In this document: positions 47,991-61,600 of the stretch, one piece after another
Layout of the letters: each line of letters starts with the position of its first letter
How positions within the stretch are numbered: the stretch's first letter is position 1
Assembly (NCBI RefSeq): GCF_048564905.1
Contig: NC_133021.1
Span: 3,985,501 to 4,049,500, forward strand
Reading direction: 5' to 3'
DNA length: 64,000 nt
From: Vicugna pacos
Lineage: Eukaryota; Chordata; Mammalia; Artiodactyla; Camelidae
Translations under genes and position numbers: made by a program
The notes under the pieces: model-generated
The model's database searches: none
Seen by the model: the letters and a program-made list of their open reading frames with translations, nothing else
What the model was told of the DNA's origin: nothing

Positions 47991-50900
47991 AGTGGGTAGA
48001 ATCACATTTACCTTAGGAACCTCTCGTCGGATGCAGCCCCTCCCCCAACACTGACAAGATGCAGCAGCCATTGGGGATGGCAGTTACCGTTTGGATTCCA
48101 GGTGGAATGTTGGTGTGTACCGCGAGGCTTGTTGTGGCTGGTGGATCCTAGGTAACCGGGCAGAGTTCTGTGGGTGGATCAGTGTGATGGAGGGGCTGCC
48201 GCCCTCTGTGGAGCTTGGCTTAGGTCTTTGGTCCGGGAAGCTGTGTAAGTTCGAGATACTGCTGCTGCCCAAAGACCTGAGTTCACGGGTCAGTTTCCAG
48301 AACCTGAAAGGGCAGACAGTGGAAGATCTGCCTGGCATCAGCTTACTGGTGAAGCTCCGAGGTCCTTTCAGACTTGCCCAGTCCTGTTGAAGTCGGCTTT
48401 ATGGGAGACACGAAGAGAAGCTGGCCGAAAAGCTGGCTGCACGGATTGAGGAGAGATGCGAACACATTGATGAGAGATGTCCTGCTACAATGGAGAATAC
48501 TGGCCTGGAGACAGCTGTAGAGGATACCAGGCTCGAAAGACACTCATGAGACATATTGAACCTCGCTGATACTGGCAGAAACATACGGAGTGCCAACGTG
48601 GACTTGAGGAAGCTCCTCGATTCTCTGCTCCAAGAACGGGTCCAAGATCCCTGGCGTCTAAGAGAGAAGAGATGGCAGAGGTGATCAAAAGGCTCATGTC
48701 CTTGGAAGAGGTCGTGAGAATCCACACGTCCCAAGGGGCATTTCCAAGCCATTCACACCAAAGTGCACCAAGCCCAGGTAAGCCTTTTCCCAGGTTTGGG
48801 CCTAGCTAGCAAGCACTTGCTCTTCCCTCCCCTCCACTCAGGCATCCATTTGGAAGGATCAGTACCTGAGCTGCAATGAAGCCAGTACGAGAAGAGCAAG
48901 CCCCTCCTCGAATCAGAGTTCCTCCAGCTTCACACTCTGTGAACAACAGTGAACTCCTTAAAGGTCAAATAGTCTCGACTGAAACAGATAGGAATTGAAA
49001 ACTTAGCTCACACAAAGAAACGATGGCCTTCCGCTAGATTCAGCAAATGCTGGGTTTCTGTCTTCTCTGGGGTGAAGGGATTGTGGTAAGTGAGGGGAAT
49101 CTTTGACTGAACTTGAATATGTATTAGGCCTCAGTTTTTCAAGACAGTGTAGGTAAATATTAGAAGTCAGATAGTGAACTGAACTACAAAAGTCGCCAAT
49201 GACATTAAAGACACTGCTTATGTGGACCGTCTTTCAGTTGAGTTAAGCCCCCGGGGGCACTCTATCAAGGGGGTGCAGACTTGGTTGCGTCCAATTGCTT
49301 TACCCAACATGATCGGATGATTAAGCGTTCTCATCACTGATAGAAGAACCCCTGGTTCTCAATAGCCTAGCATAGCTGCAGCAGGGTTCTCATAGCTATA
49401 ATGCCTCTAGGTGCTTTTGGATTCAAACCTAAATGTGTATATTTGGTTTGTTTCTTCTTGTATTTTCCTAGAGAGGGATGTTACCCCTTGAAATGCCAAC
49501 ATAGGCCAGTAGGTGTCATTGGGAGTAAAGGGCACCACGTGCACAAGTGAATCCAACGTTGGGGGTTATTTCATGTTTCCAATAGGTATTTCATGGTTCC
49601 TGTTGGTTTCGGAGGCTTCAACAGTAAAGAGTGGACATGACCCCTTTAACAGTTTGGACTGCTAGTTTGCATTCTATCTGTCTATGTTTTCCTTAGAGCT
49701 GACAAAATGGTACCGAAATTGACAAGTCTGGCTTCTAGGTCGATTTAGTATGTTTCAAAAACTAACTTCATTTTCGTATAACTCCCAAAACATGTAAATC
49801 AATTCTATTAAACTTTTTAATGACTGCAAATGAGATATCAACACAATGTCAAAACTGGAGTCTTCGGACAACCCCTCCCACCACGGCTGTAGAGAAACAA
49901 AGAGCTATACAAAAATCACATTTCTGTGAAATGTATCTGGAAAGTGTTGATTCATCGATGCCCAGTTGGCAGAGAAGCAGTGCAACCTGCGCTCACTCGC
50001 TCCCATGTACACAGCAATGGGATCACACACTCACCCAGCCCTTGGCACAGGACACTTGCCGAAAAGAGGTCTGTTACTTCCAAAGACAGGATGAGGCCTC
50101 ACAACGCCTGGAAGCAGGGGAAGGCAAAGCAGGGAATGGAAACCAGTGCAGGGTCTGACCCCTGGTGATGGAGCAGCAAAAGTGAAACTCTGTTTAACTT
50201 GGACACACACTCTCAAGCGAACAGGAGACATGGGATTGAAGGTGATGTGCTGAGTGTTAGAAGAGTGCACAGCAGATGCTTGGCTGACAGAACTCAAAGA
50301 AACCAGCACAAAATATCCCCACAGTTGATTCTGAGACCAAGATCCGAGCTGCCAAATTTGAGGGAGCAGAGGCAGCGGTCAGTGAGGGATAGGGCTACGG
50401 ATGATGGCACACGCTGAGTCTCAGGGATCTGGAGTGCCTTGTGGGATGTGGTGAGTCCAATCAAGAGAGCAAACAGACGTGAGACCCCAATGAGAAAGCA
50501 ACCACACTGGCGCGCGCGGTTGAGATTATCGATATGTCCCATGGCCACACCCAACGCATCTGCAGGACCAGGGACCAATTTGGCATTTTGCCAATAGAGC
50601 ACGAGTGGGGCTTCATCAGAGATATCGTGCATCTGGTCTGAGGGATCCAGGGGGCCTTGGGTTTGAAATCAGAATGAAAAGCCTTAGGATCTGCTACATT
50701 CATAACCTGGGCTGGGATTACGGTTTGGTTTGAGGCACAGGATGCGCAACAGCTCTGTGGTTGCCTTCGTGCACCCGTGCCACAAGGATGAGAGGACAAG
50801 GAAGAGTGGTGCAAGTCCACAGCGTGAGAAGAGGAAGCATTTCCTTCAGCATTATCTCCCAAATTCAGATGCTACATTTTGGATGGCACCGGCACGGTAC

Positions 50901-53098
50901 GGCACCGAGGACACCAAGGTCGGTCTGCGGGATCATTCCAGCAGGCCCTGATGTGTGACATCCGTAGATATGCTTCCACTGGTGTTTCTGTAGACAGAGA
51001 AGCTCTGGGAAGAACTGGTTCATTGGGATATTCCCGTGGCACTACAAAGCACAAGCGCACTCTCAGTTGGCAGATTTGGAAACACTCCAAAATGACATAG
51101 AGCAGAATGCAGAGCTGAGAACCTTTAGAAGCTTCATTTCCACAAGAGGAAGTGTCCTGTGCACTTTCAGATTTGTGAGATAAGCGTAATCAAAATGAGG
51201 TTATGCTAATCGAAATAGTATGGGGTGTTCATCACAACAAAGGCAACACCAGCAATCGGAGATATACCAGACAACACACACAGGAACAGGACATGGCATC
51301 AATGTCTAGGAGAAATTGTCCTCACAGAAATCCCATGGTATTGCGTAGAGCCAAGAGTCTAATGTATTCACTTCACAAAGCCCTAGAAGTCTACATTAGA
51401 TAACCTGATATTACCTGACCAGTACAGATGAAGAAGTACAGTAAAAGAAACAGGAAGTACCATATTCAGTTCCAAAGAGATTGAAGGCCCATAAGATAAG
51501 CTTACAAACAACTAGACTGCAGAACGCTATCCAGAGCAAGTATTGAAAACGGAGGTGAGGGAAACACTGAATAACAACAGTGTCTCAGAATCCCAAAACG
51601 CAGAATACCAGAAAAGGGGAAGAGAAAGCCTAAAGACGAGCCAAATAATGTCAGAAAACTCAGTGGATGAGATAATATCAGGGCTAAAATTCAGTCCTAA
51701 GCAGACTAAATAATGCAGAGGGACGGGTGAATGACTGTGAAGTCAAGGGAACAGAAATCCCTCGGTCAGGAGCAGACATAGGAAAGCAAGTGCAAACCAA
51801 TGAAAACAGTGCTGTTGAATCCTGGGGTAAGAAAAGACATGAAAGACTAGGATTCGTAAGAGTCCCAAATGGAAAAGCAAGAGATAAAGCGAAAAAAAAA
51901 TGTCTGAAATTTTACCTGTAGGAAACTCAGACAGAAACTTGCTGAAAGCCAAGAAAGAATCATCTATGCGAATTCAGGAAGTACACAGCGTCCAAAGGAG
52001 GTGGAATCCCAATAGACCTACCAGCAGCTGTAGGATTCAAATCAACAAAGTTCATGAGCATCCCAGTGATTTAAAATGCGCCTTGTGGAAAGCAACATAG
52101 TCACAAGAGGACCTCCAGAGGGGTTTCAGCTGATATCTCGGCAGCAATATTGCAGGACAGGGAGGAGTGCCACGACATAGACCATATCCTGAATGGCAAA
52201 ATGCTGCCATCTAGGGTAGCCTATGCCACATGACCGCCATTTCTAATAACGGCAGAGCTAGAGAATTCCACAGACCGGCCAATCTTAAAAGAATTCAGCA
52301 GTTCGAAACTTATCCTACAAGAAAGGTTGAGAATTCTCCCCTGAATAGAAAAGCAGCAAGATGAAATGGAAAGAAGAAAACCATTATTGGAAATGCAAGA
52401 AGAGCATGAGTGGCAAAGAAGAAAGAGGAAGAAGGCAAGGAGGACATCAAACCCTAAAGATGGGAGAGGGAAGCAGGAAATCTTAGGTGATTGGAAGCAC
52501 TATCTTAAGTGAATCAGCTTATATGACTCTCTGTTTGAAGCGAACGGAGAGATGCATGGCCTGACGTGTTTGCCAAACAAACGAGAAGCAGACCAACAAA
52601 GAATCAAACAAACACACAAGCACCAAAAGGGTACGGTTGTCTGACATATACCAAGGGAAGCACGATTATTCAAAAGAAAATACTCAAGGGGATGTCAAGG
52701 ATCATTCAGCACGCATCGACCCAGTAAGACGGCTTGCATGTACTCAGCACACTTGTATTCGGAAATCAGAGGCGTGCATTTATATTCGTCCATATTGATC
52801 CATAAGAGCATATCGTGACCTAACCCAAATGCCAATTTGGAGTCAAAGGGATTCCTAGGCCGTGATATAGACTTGCAAGTCTTCCAACAGGACGAATGAA
52901 TGCCATATTCTACCCTACGTAGAGAAGAAATGGCATAAGCCTATAACAAAGACAAGTAGCTCTGCAAAAGTGTACTAAGAGCAAAAGAGACAGACAGTAA
53001 AGTGCACACTGGGGTTGGCTTCATTACTAGGAATTTCAGCCCCCATGAAACCAATGGATCCATATCCTGAGAGTGCGGGTGTTTCAGCAGAAATCAAC
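47791..53098 (+). repeat. Array unit 10 (5308 bp)
   Basis: Has T at offset 300 (48090) without the CAA insertion. From offset 3239 onward it carries a run of changes shared with unit 11: T at 3239 (51029), C at 3635, T at 4294 and 4296, loss of one A near 4660, C at 4729 (52518), A at 4791 and T at 4851. Confidence 0.98.
48187..49085 (+). pseudogene. Coiled-coil-like gene fragment, unit 10 copy
   Basis: No CAA codon, although the neighbouring offset-300 allele is the one seen in unit 9. Confidence 0.5.
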
Positions 53099-53298
53099 CG
53101 ACGGGTATGTATTCCGAGTGTACGGATATTACAGAAACATAAGTTTCCTTAAGTGGGTCTCTGTGTTCTGTGAACCGTTAGAAAGTTTAAAGACGTGTGA
53201 AACCATCAACTGAAAATGGACACACTTCCCTCCGTTGGTACTGTGCATAGAGATCTGAACAAAAGGAAAGAGGGAAGAACAAAGGCCCATGGGACGCT
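51550..53298 (+). mobile_element. L1 LINE relic, unit 10 copy
   Basis: One A missing near 52450, plus C at 52518 and A at the position equivalent to offset 4791. Confidence 0.6.
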
Positions 53299-56200
53299 AG
53301 TGGGTAGAATCACATTTACCTTAGGAACCTCTCGTCGGATGCAGCCCCTCCCCCAACACTGACAAGATGCAGCAGCCATTGGGGATGGCAGTTACCGGTT
53401 GGATTCCAGGTGGAATGTTGGTGTGTACCGCGAGGCTTGTTGTGGCTGGTGGATCCTAGGTAACCGGGCAGAGTTCTGTGGGTGGATCAGTGTGATGGAG
53501 GGGCTGCCGCCCTCTGTGGAGCTTGGCTTAGGTCTTTGGTCCGGGAAGCTGTGTAAGTTCGAGATACTGCTGCTGCCCAAAGACCTGAGTTCACGGGTCA
53601 GTTTCCAGAACCTGAAAGGGCAGACAGTGGAAGATCTGCCTGGCATCAGCTTACTGGTGAAGCTCCGAGGTCCTTTCAGACTTGCCCAGTCCTGTTGAAG
53701 TCGGCTTTATGGGAGACACGAAGAGAAGCTGGCCGAAAAGCTGGCTGCACGGATTGAGGAGAGATGCGAACAACACATTGATGAGAGATGTCCTGCTACA
53801 ATGGAGAATACTGGCCTGGAGACAGCTGTAGAGGATACCAGGCTCGAAAGACACTCATGAGACATATTGAACCTCGCTGATACTGGCAGAAACATACGGA
53901 GTGCCAACGTGGACTTGAGGAAGCTCCTCGATTCTCTGCTCCAAGAACGGGTCCAAGATCCCTGGCGTCTAAGAGAGAAGAGATGGCAGAGGTGATCAAA
54001 AGGCTCATGTCCTTGGAAGAGGTCGTGAGAATCCACACGTCCCAAGGGGCATTTCCAAGCCATTCACACCAAAGTGCACCAAGCCCAGGTAAGCCTTTTC
54101 CCAGGTTTGGGCCTAGCTAGCAAGCACTTGCTCTTCCCTCCCCTCCACTCAGGCATCCATTTGGAAGGATCAGTACCTGAGCTGCAATGAAGCCAGTACG
54201 AGAAGAGCAAGCCCCTCCTCGAATCAGAGTTCCTCCAGCTTCACACTCTGTGAACAACAGTGAACTCCTTAAAGGTCAAATAGTCTCGACTGAAACAGAT
54301 AGGAATTGAAAACTTAGCTCACACAAAGAAACGATGGCCTTCCGCTAGATTCAGCAAATGCTGGGTTTCTGTCTTCTCTGGGGTGAAGGGATTGTGGTAA
54401 GTGAGGGGAATCTTTGACTGAACTTGAATATGTATTAGGCCTCAGTTTTTCAAGACAGTGTAGGTAAATATTAGAAGTCAGATAGTGAACTGAACTACAA
54501 AAGTCGCCAATGACATTAAAGACACTGCTTATGTGGACCGTCTTTCAGTTGAGTTAAGCCCCCGGGGGCACTCTATCAAGGGGGTGCAGACTTGGTTGCG
54601 TCCAATTGCTTTACCCAACATGATCGGATGATTAAGCGTTCTCATCACTGATAGAAGAACCCCTGGTTCTCAATAGCCTAGCATAGCTGCAGCAGGGTTC
54701 TCATAGCTATAATGCCTCTAGGTGCTTTTGGATTCAAACCTAAATGTGTATATTTGGTTTGTTTCTTCTTGTATTTTCCTAGAGAGGGATGTTACCCCTT
54801 GAAATGCCAACATAGGCCAGTAGGTGTCATTGGGAGTAAAGGGCACCACGTGCACAAGTGAATCCAACGTAGGGGGTTATTTCATGTTTCCAATAGGTAT
54901 TTCATGGTTCCTGTTGGTTTCGGAGGCTTCAACAGTAAAGAGTGGACATGACCCCTTTAACAGTTTGGACTGCTAGTTTGCATTCTATCTGTCTATGTTT
55001 TCCTTAGAGCTGACAAAATGGTACCGAAATTGACAAGTCTGGCTTCTAGGTCGATTTAGTATGTTTCAAAAACTAACTTCATTTTCGTATAACTCCCAAA
55101 ACATGTAAATCAATTCTATTAAACTTTTTAATGACTGCAAATGAGATATCAACACAATGTCAAAACTGGAGTCTTCGGACAACCCCTCCCACCACGGCTG
55201 TAGAGAAACAAAGAGCTATACAAAAATCACATTTCTGTGAAATGTATCTGGAAAGTGTTGATTCATCGATGCCCAGTTGGCAGAGAAGCAGTGCAACCTG
55301 CGCTCACTCGCTCCCATGTACACAGCAATGGGATCACACACTCACCCAGCCCTTGGCACAGGACACTTGCCGAAAAGAGGTCTGTTACTTCCAAAGACAG
55401 GATGAGGCCTCACAACGCCTGGAAGCAGGGGAAGGCAAAGCAGGGAATGGAAACCAGTGCAGGGTCTGACCCCTGGTGATGGAGCAGCAAAAGTGAAACT
55501 CTGTTTAACTTGGACACACACTCTCAAGCGAACAGGAGACATGGGATTGAAGGTGATGTGCTGAGTGTTAGAAGAGTGCACAGCAGATGCTTGGCTGACA
55601 GAACTCAAAGAAACCAGCACAAAATATCCCCACAGTTGATTCTGAGACCAAGATCCGAGCTGCCAAATTTGAGGGAGCAGAGGCAGCGGTCAGTGAGGGA
55701 TAGGGCTACAGATGATGGCACACGCTGAGTCTCAGGGATCTGGAGTGCCTTGTGGGATGTGGTGAGTCCAATCAAGAGAGCAAACAGACGTGAGACCCCA
55801 ATGAGAAAGCAACCACACTGGCGCGCGCGGTTGAGATTATCGATATGTCCCATGGCCACACCCAACGCATCTGCAGGACCAGGGACCAATTTGGCATTTT
55901 GCCAATAGAGCACGAGTGGGGCTTCATCAGAGATATCGTGCATCTGGTCTGAGGGATCCAGGGGGCCTTGGGTTTGAAATCAGAATGAAAAGCCTTAGGA
56001 TCTGCTACATTCATAACCTGGGCTGGGATTACGGTTTGGTTTGAGGCACAGGATGCGCAACAGCTCTGTGGTTGCCTTCGTGCACCCGTGCCACAAGGAT
56101 GAGAGGACAAGGAAGAGTGGTGCAAGTCCACAGCGTGAGAAGAGGAAGCATTTCCTTCAGCATTATCTCCCAAATTCAGATGCTACATTTTGGATGGCAC

Positions 56201-58409
56201 CGGCACGGTACGGCACCGAGGACACCAAGGTCGGTCTGCGGGATCATTCCAGCAGGCCCTGATGTGTGACATCCGTAGATATGCTTCCACTGGTGTTTCT
56301 GTAGACAGAGAAGCTCTGGGAAGAACTGGTTCATTGGGATATTCCCGTGGCACTACAAAGCACAAGCGCACTCTCAGTTGGCAGATTTGGAAACACTCCA
56401 AAATGACATAGAGCAGAATGCAGAGCTGAGAACCTTTAGAAGCTTCATTTCCACAAGAGGAAGTGTCCTGTGCACTTTCAGATTTGTGAGATAAGCGTAA
56501 TCAAAATGAGGTTATGCTAATCGAAATAGTATGGGGTGTTCATCACAACAAAGGCAACACCAGCAATCGGAGATATACCAGACAACACACACAGGAACAG
56601 GACATGGCATCAATGTCTAGGAGAAATTGTCCTCACAGAAATCCCATGGTATTGCGTAGAGCCAAGAGTCTAATGTATTCACTTCACAAAGCCCTAGAAG
56701 TCTACATTAGATAACCTGATATTACCTGACCAGTACAGATGAAGAAGTACAGTAAAAGAAACAGGAAGTACCATATTCAGTTCCAAAGAGATTGAAGGCC
56801 CATAAGATAAGCTTACAAACAACTAGACTGCAGAACGCTATCCAGAGCAAGTATTGAAAACGGAGGTGAGGGAAACACTGAATAACAACAGTGTCTCAGA
56901 ATCCCAAAACGCAGAATACCAGAAAAGGGGAAGAGAAAGCCTAAAGACGAGCCAAATAATGTCAGAAAACTCAGTGGATGAGATAATATCAGGGCTAAAA
57001 TTCAGTCCTAAGCAGACTAAATAATGCAGAGGGACGGGTGAATGACTGTGAAGTCAAGGGAACAGAAATCCCTCGGTCAGGAGCAGACATAGGAAAGCAA
57101 GTGCAAACCAATGAAAACAGTGCTGTTGAATCCTGGGGTAAGAAAAGACATGAAAGACTAGGATTCGTAAGAGTCCCAAATGGAAAAGCAAGAGATAAAG
57201 CGAAAAAAAAATGTCTGAAATTTTACCTGTAGGAAACTCAGACAGAAACTTGCTGAAAGCCAAGAAAGAATCATCTATGCGAATTCAGGAAGTACACAGC
57301 GTCCAAAGGAGGTGGAATCCCAATAGACCTACCAGCAGCTGTAGGATTCAAATCAACAAAGTTCATGAGCATCCCAGTGATTTAAAATGCGCCTTGTGGA
57401 AAGCAACATAGTCACAAGAGGACCTCCAGAGGGGTTTCAGCTGATATCTCGGCAGCAATATTGCAGGACAGGGAGGAGTGCCACGACATAGACCATATCC
57501 TGAATGGCAAAATGCTGCCATCTAGGGTAGCCTATGCCACATGACCGCCATTTCTAATAACGGCAGAGCTAGAGAATTCCACAGACCGGCCAATCTTAAA
57601 AGAATTCAGCAGTTCGAAACTTATCCTACAAGAAAGGTTGAGAATTCTCCCCTGAATAGAAAAGCAGCAAGATGAAATGGAAAGAAGAAAACCATTATTG
57701 GAAATGCAAGAAGAGCATGAGTGGCAAAGAAGAAAGAGGAAGAAGGCAAGGAGGACATCAAACCCTAAAGATGGGAGAGGGAAGCAGGAAATCTTAGGTG
57801 ATTGGAAGCACTATCTTAAGTGAATCAGCTTATATGACTCTCTGTTTGAAGCGAACGGAGAGATGCATGGCCTGACGTGTTTGCCAAACAAACGAGAAGC
57901 AGACCAACAAAGAATCAAACAAACACACAAGCACCAAAAGGGTACGGTTGTCTGACATATACCAAGGGAAGCACGATTATTCAAAAGAAAATACTCAAGG
58001 GGATGTCAAGGATCATTCAGCACGCATCGACCCAGTAAGACGGCTTGCATGTACTCAGCACACTTGTATTCGGAAATCAGAGGCGTGCATTTATATTCGT
58101 CCATATTGATCCATAAGAGCATATCGTGACCTAACCCAAATGCCAATTTGGAGTCAAAGGGATTCCTAGGCCGTGATATAGACTTGCAAGTCTTCCAACA
58201 GGACGAATGAATGCCATATTCTACCCTACGTAGAGAAGAAATGGCATAAGCCTATAACAAAGACAAGTAGCTCTGCAAAAGTGTACTAAGAGCAAAAGAG
58301 ACAGACAGTAAAGTGCACACTGGGGTTGGCTTCATTACTAGGAATTTCAGCCCCCATGAAACCAATGGATCCATATCCTGAGAGTGCGGGTGTTTCAGCA
58401 GAAATCAAC
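53099..58409 (+). repeat. Array unit 11 (5311 bp), CAA-insertion type
   Basis: Its first half matches unit 12 (CAA insertion with C at 669, A at 1770 and A at 2609). Its second half matches unit 10 (T at 3239, one-base deletion near 4660, C at 4729, A at 4791). The insertion and deletion together give the length of 5311. Confidence 0.98.
53495..54396 (+). pseudogene. Coiled-coil-like gene fragment, unit 11 copy
   Basis: CAA codon with C at offset 669, as in units 9 and 12. Confidence 0.5.
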
Positions 58410-58609
58410 CGACGGGTATGTATTCCGAGTGTACGGATATTACAGAAACATAAGTTTCCTTAAGTGGGTCTCTGTGTTCTGTGAACCGTTAGAAAGTTTA
58501 AAGACGTGTGAAACCATCAACTGAAAATGGACACACTTCCCTCCGTTGGTACTGTGCATAGAGATCTGAACAAAAGGAAAGAGGGAAGAACAAAGGCCCA
58601 TGGGACGCT
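56861..58609 (+). mobile_element. L1 LINE relic, unit 11 copy
   Basis: Carries the same deletion and substitutions as the unit-10 copy; no difference between the two was found. Confidence 0.6.
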
Positions 58610-61600
58610 AGTGGGTAGAATCACATTTACCTTAGGAACCTCTCGTCGGATGCAGCCCCTCCCCCAACACTGACAAGATGCAGCAGCCATTGGGGATGGC
58701 AGTTACCGGTTGGATTCCAGGTGGAATGTTGGTGTGTACCGCGAGGCTTGTTGTGGCTGGTGGATCCTAGGTAACCGGGCAGAGTTCTGTGGGTGGATCA
58801 GTGTGATGGAGGGGCTGCCGCCCTCTGTGGAGCTTGGCTTAGGTCTTTGGTCCGGGAAGCTGTGTAAGTTCGAGATACTGCTGCTGCCCAAAGACCTGAG
58901 TTCACGGGTCAGTTTCCAGAACCTGAAAGGGCAGACAGTGGAAGATCTGCCTGGCATCAGCTTACTGGTGAAGCTCCGAGGTCCTTTCAGACTTGCCCAG
59001 TCCTGTTGAAGTCGGCTTTATGGGAGACACGAAGAGAAGCTGGCCGAAAAGCTGGCTGCACGGATTGAGGAGAGATGCGAACAACACATTGATGAGAGAT
59101 GTCCTGCTACAATGGAGAATACTGGCCTGGAGACAGCTGTAGAGGATACCAGGCTCGAAAGACACTCATGAGACATATTGAACCTCGCTGATACTGGCAG
59201 AAACATACGGAGTGCCAACGTGGACTTGAGGAAGCTCCTCGATTCTCTGCTCCAAGAACGGGTCCAAGATCCCTGGCGTCTAAGAGAGAAGAGATGGCAG
59301 AGGTGATCAAAAGGCTCATGTCCTTGGAAGAGGTCGTGAGAATCCACACGTCCCAAGGGGCATTTCCAAGCCATTCACACCAAAGTGCACCAAGCCCAGG
59401 TAAGCCTTTTCCCAGGTTTGGGCCTAGCTAGCAAGCACTTGCTCTTCCCTCCCCTCCACTCAGGCATCCATTTGGAAGGATCAGTACCTGAGCTGCAATG
59501 AAGCCAGTACGAGAAGAGCAAGCCCCTCCTCGAATCAGAGTTCCTCCAGCTTCACACTCTGTGAACAACAGTGAACTCCTTAAAGGTCAAATAGTCTCGA
59601 CTGAAACAGATAGGAATTGAAAACTTAGCTCACACAAAGAAACGATGGCCTTCCGCTAGATTCAGCAAATGCTGGGTTTCTGTCTTCTCTGGGGTGAAGG
59701 GATTGTGGTAAGTGAGGGGAATCTTTGACTGAACTTGAATATGTATTAGGCCTCAGTTTTTCAAGACAGTGTAGGTAAATATTAGAAGTCAGATAGTGAA
59801 CTGAACTACAAAAGTCGCCAATGACATTAAAGACACTGCTTATGTGGACCGTCTTTCAGTTGAGTTAAGCCCCCGGGGGCACTCTATCAAGGGGGTGCAG
59901 ACTTGGTTGCGTCCAATTGCTTTACCCAACATGATCGGATGATTAAGCGTTCTCATCACTGATAGAAGAACCCCTGGTTCTCAATAGCCTAGCATAGCTG
60001 CAGCAGGGTTCTCATAGCTATAATGCCTCTAGGTGCTTTTGGATTCAAACCTAAATGTGTATATTTGGTTTGTTTCTTCTTGTATTTTCCTAGAGAGGGA
60101 TGTTACCCCTTGAAATGCCAACATAGGCCAGTAGGTGTCATTGGGAGTAAAGGGCACCACGTGCACAAGTGAATCCAACGTAGGGGGTTATTTCATGTTT
60201 CCAATAGGTATTTCATGGTTCCTGTTGGTTTCGGAGGCTTCAACAGTAAAGAGTGGACATGACCCCTTTAACAGTTTGGACTGCTAGTTTGCATTCTATC
60301 TGTCTATGTTTTCCTTAGAGCTGACAAAATGGTACCGAAATTGACAAGTCTGGCTTCTAGGTCGATTTAGTATGTTTCAAAAACTAACTTCATTTTCGTA
60401 TAACTCCCAAAACATGTAAATCAATTCTATTAAACTTTTTAATGACTGCAAATGAGATATCAACACAATGTCAAAACTGGAGTCTTCGGACAACCCCTCC
60501 CACCACGGCTGTAGAGAAACAAAGAGCTATACAAAAATCACATTTCTGTGAAATGTATCTGGAAAGTGTTGATTCATCGATGCCCAGTTGGCAGAGAAGC
60601 AGTGCAACCTGCGCTCACTCGCTCCCATGTACACAGCAATGGGATCACACACTCACCCAGCCCTTGGCACAGGACACTTGCCGAAAAGAGGTCTGTTACT
60701 TCCAAAGACAGGATGAGGCCTCACAACGCCTGGAAGCAGGGGAAGGCAAAGCAGGGAATGGAAACCAGTGCAGGGTCTGACCCCTGGTGATGGAGCAGCA
60801 AAAGTGAAACTCTGTTTAACTTGGACACACACTCTCAAGCGAACAGGAGACATGGGATTGAAGGTGATGTGCTGAGTGTTAGAAGAGTGCACAGCAGATG
60901 CTTGGCTGACAGAACTCAAAGAAACCAGCACAAAATATCCCCACAGTTGATTCTGAGACCAAGATCCGAGCTGCCAAATTTGAGGGAGCAGAGGCAGCGG
61001 TCAGTGAGGGATAGGGCTACAGATGATGGCACACGCTGAGTCTCAGGGATCTGGAGTGCCTTGTGGGATGTGGTGAGTCCAATCAAGAGAGCAAACAGAC
61101 GTGAGACCCCAATGAGAAAGCAACCACACTGGCGCGCGCGGTTGAGATTATCGATATGTCCCATGGCCACACCCAACGCATCTGCAGGACCAGGGACCAA
61201 TTTGGCATTTTGCCAATAGAGCACGAGTGGGGCTTCATCAGAGATATCGTGCATCTGGTCTGAGGGATCCAGGGGGCCTTGGGTTTGAAATCAGAATGAA
61301 AAGCCTTAGGATCTGCTACATTCATAACCTGGGCTGGGATTACGGTTTGGTTTGAGGCACAGGATGCGCAACAGCTCTGTGGTTGCCTTCGTGCACCCGT
61401 GCCACAAGGATGAGAGGACAAGGAAGAGTGGTGCAAGTCCACAGCGTGAGAAGAGGAAGCATTTCCTTCAGCATTATCTCCCAAATTCAGATGCTACATT
61501 TTGGATGGCACCGGCACGGTACGGCACCGAGGACACCAAGGTCGGTCTGCGGGATCATTCCAGCAGGCCCTGATGTGTGACATCCGAAGATATGCTTCCA

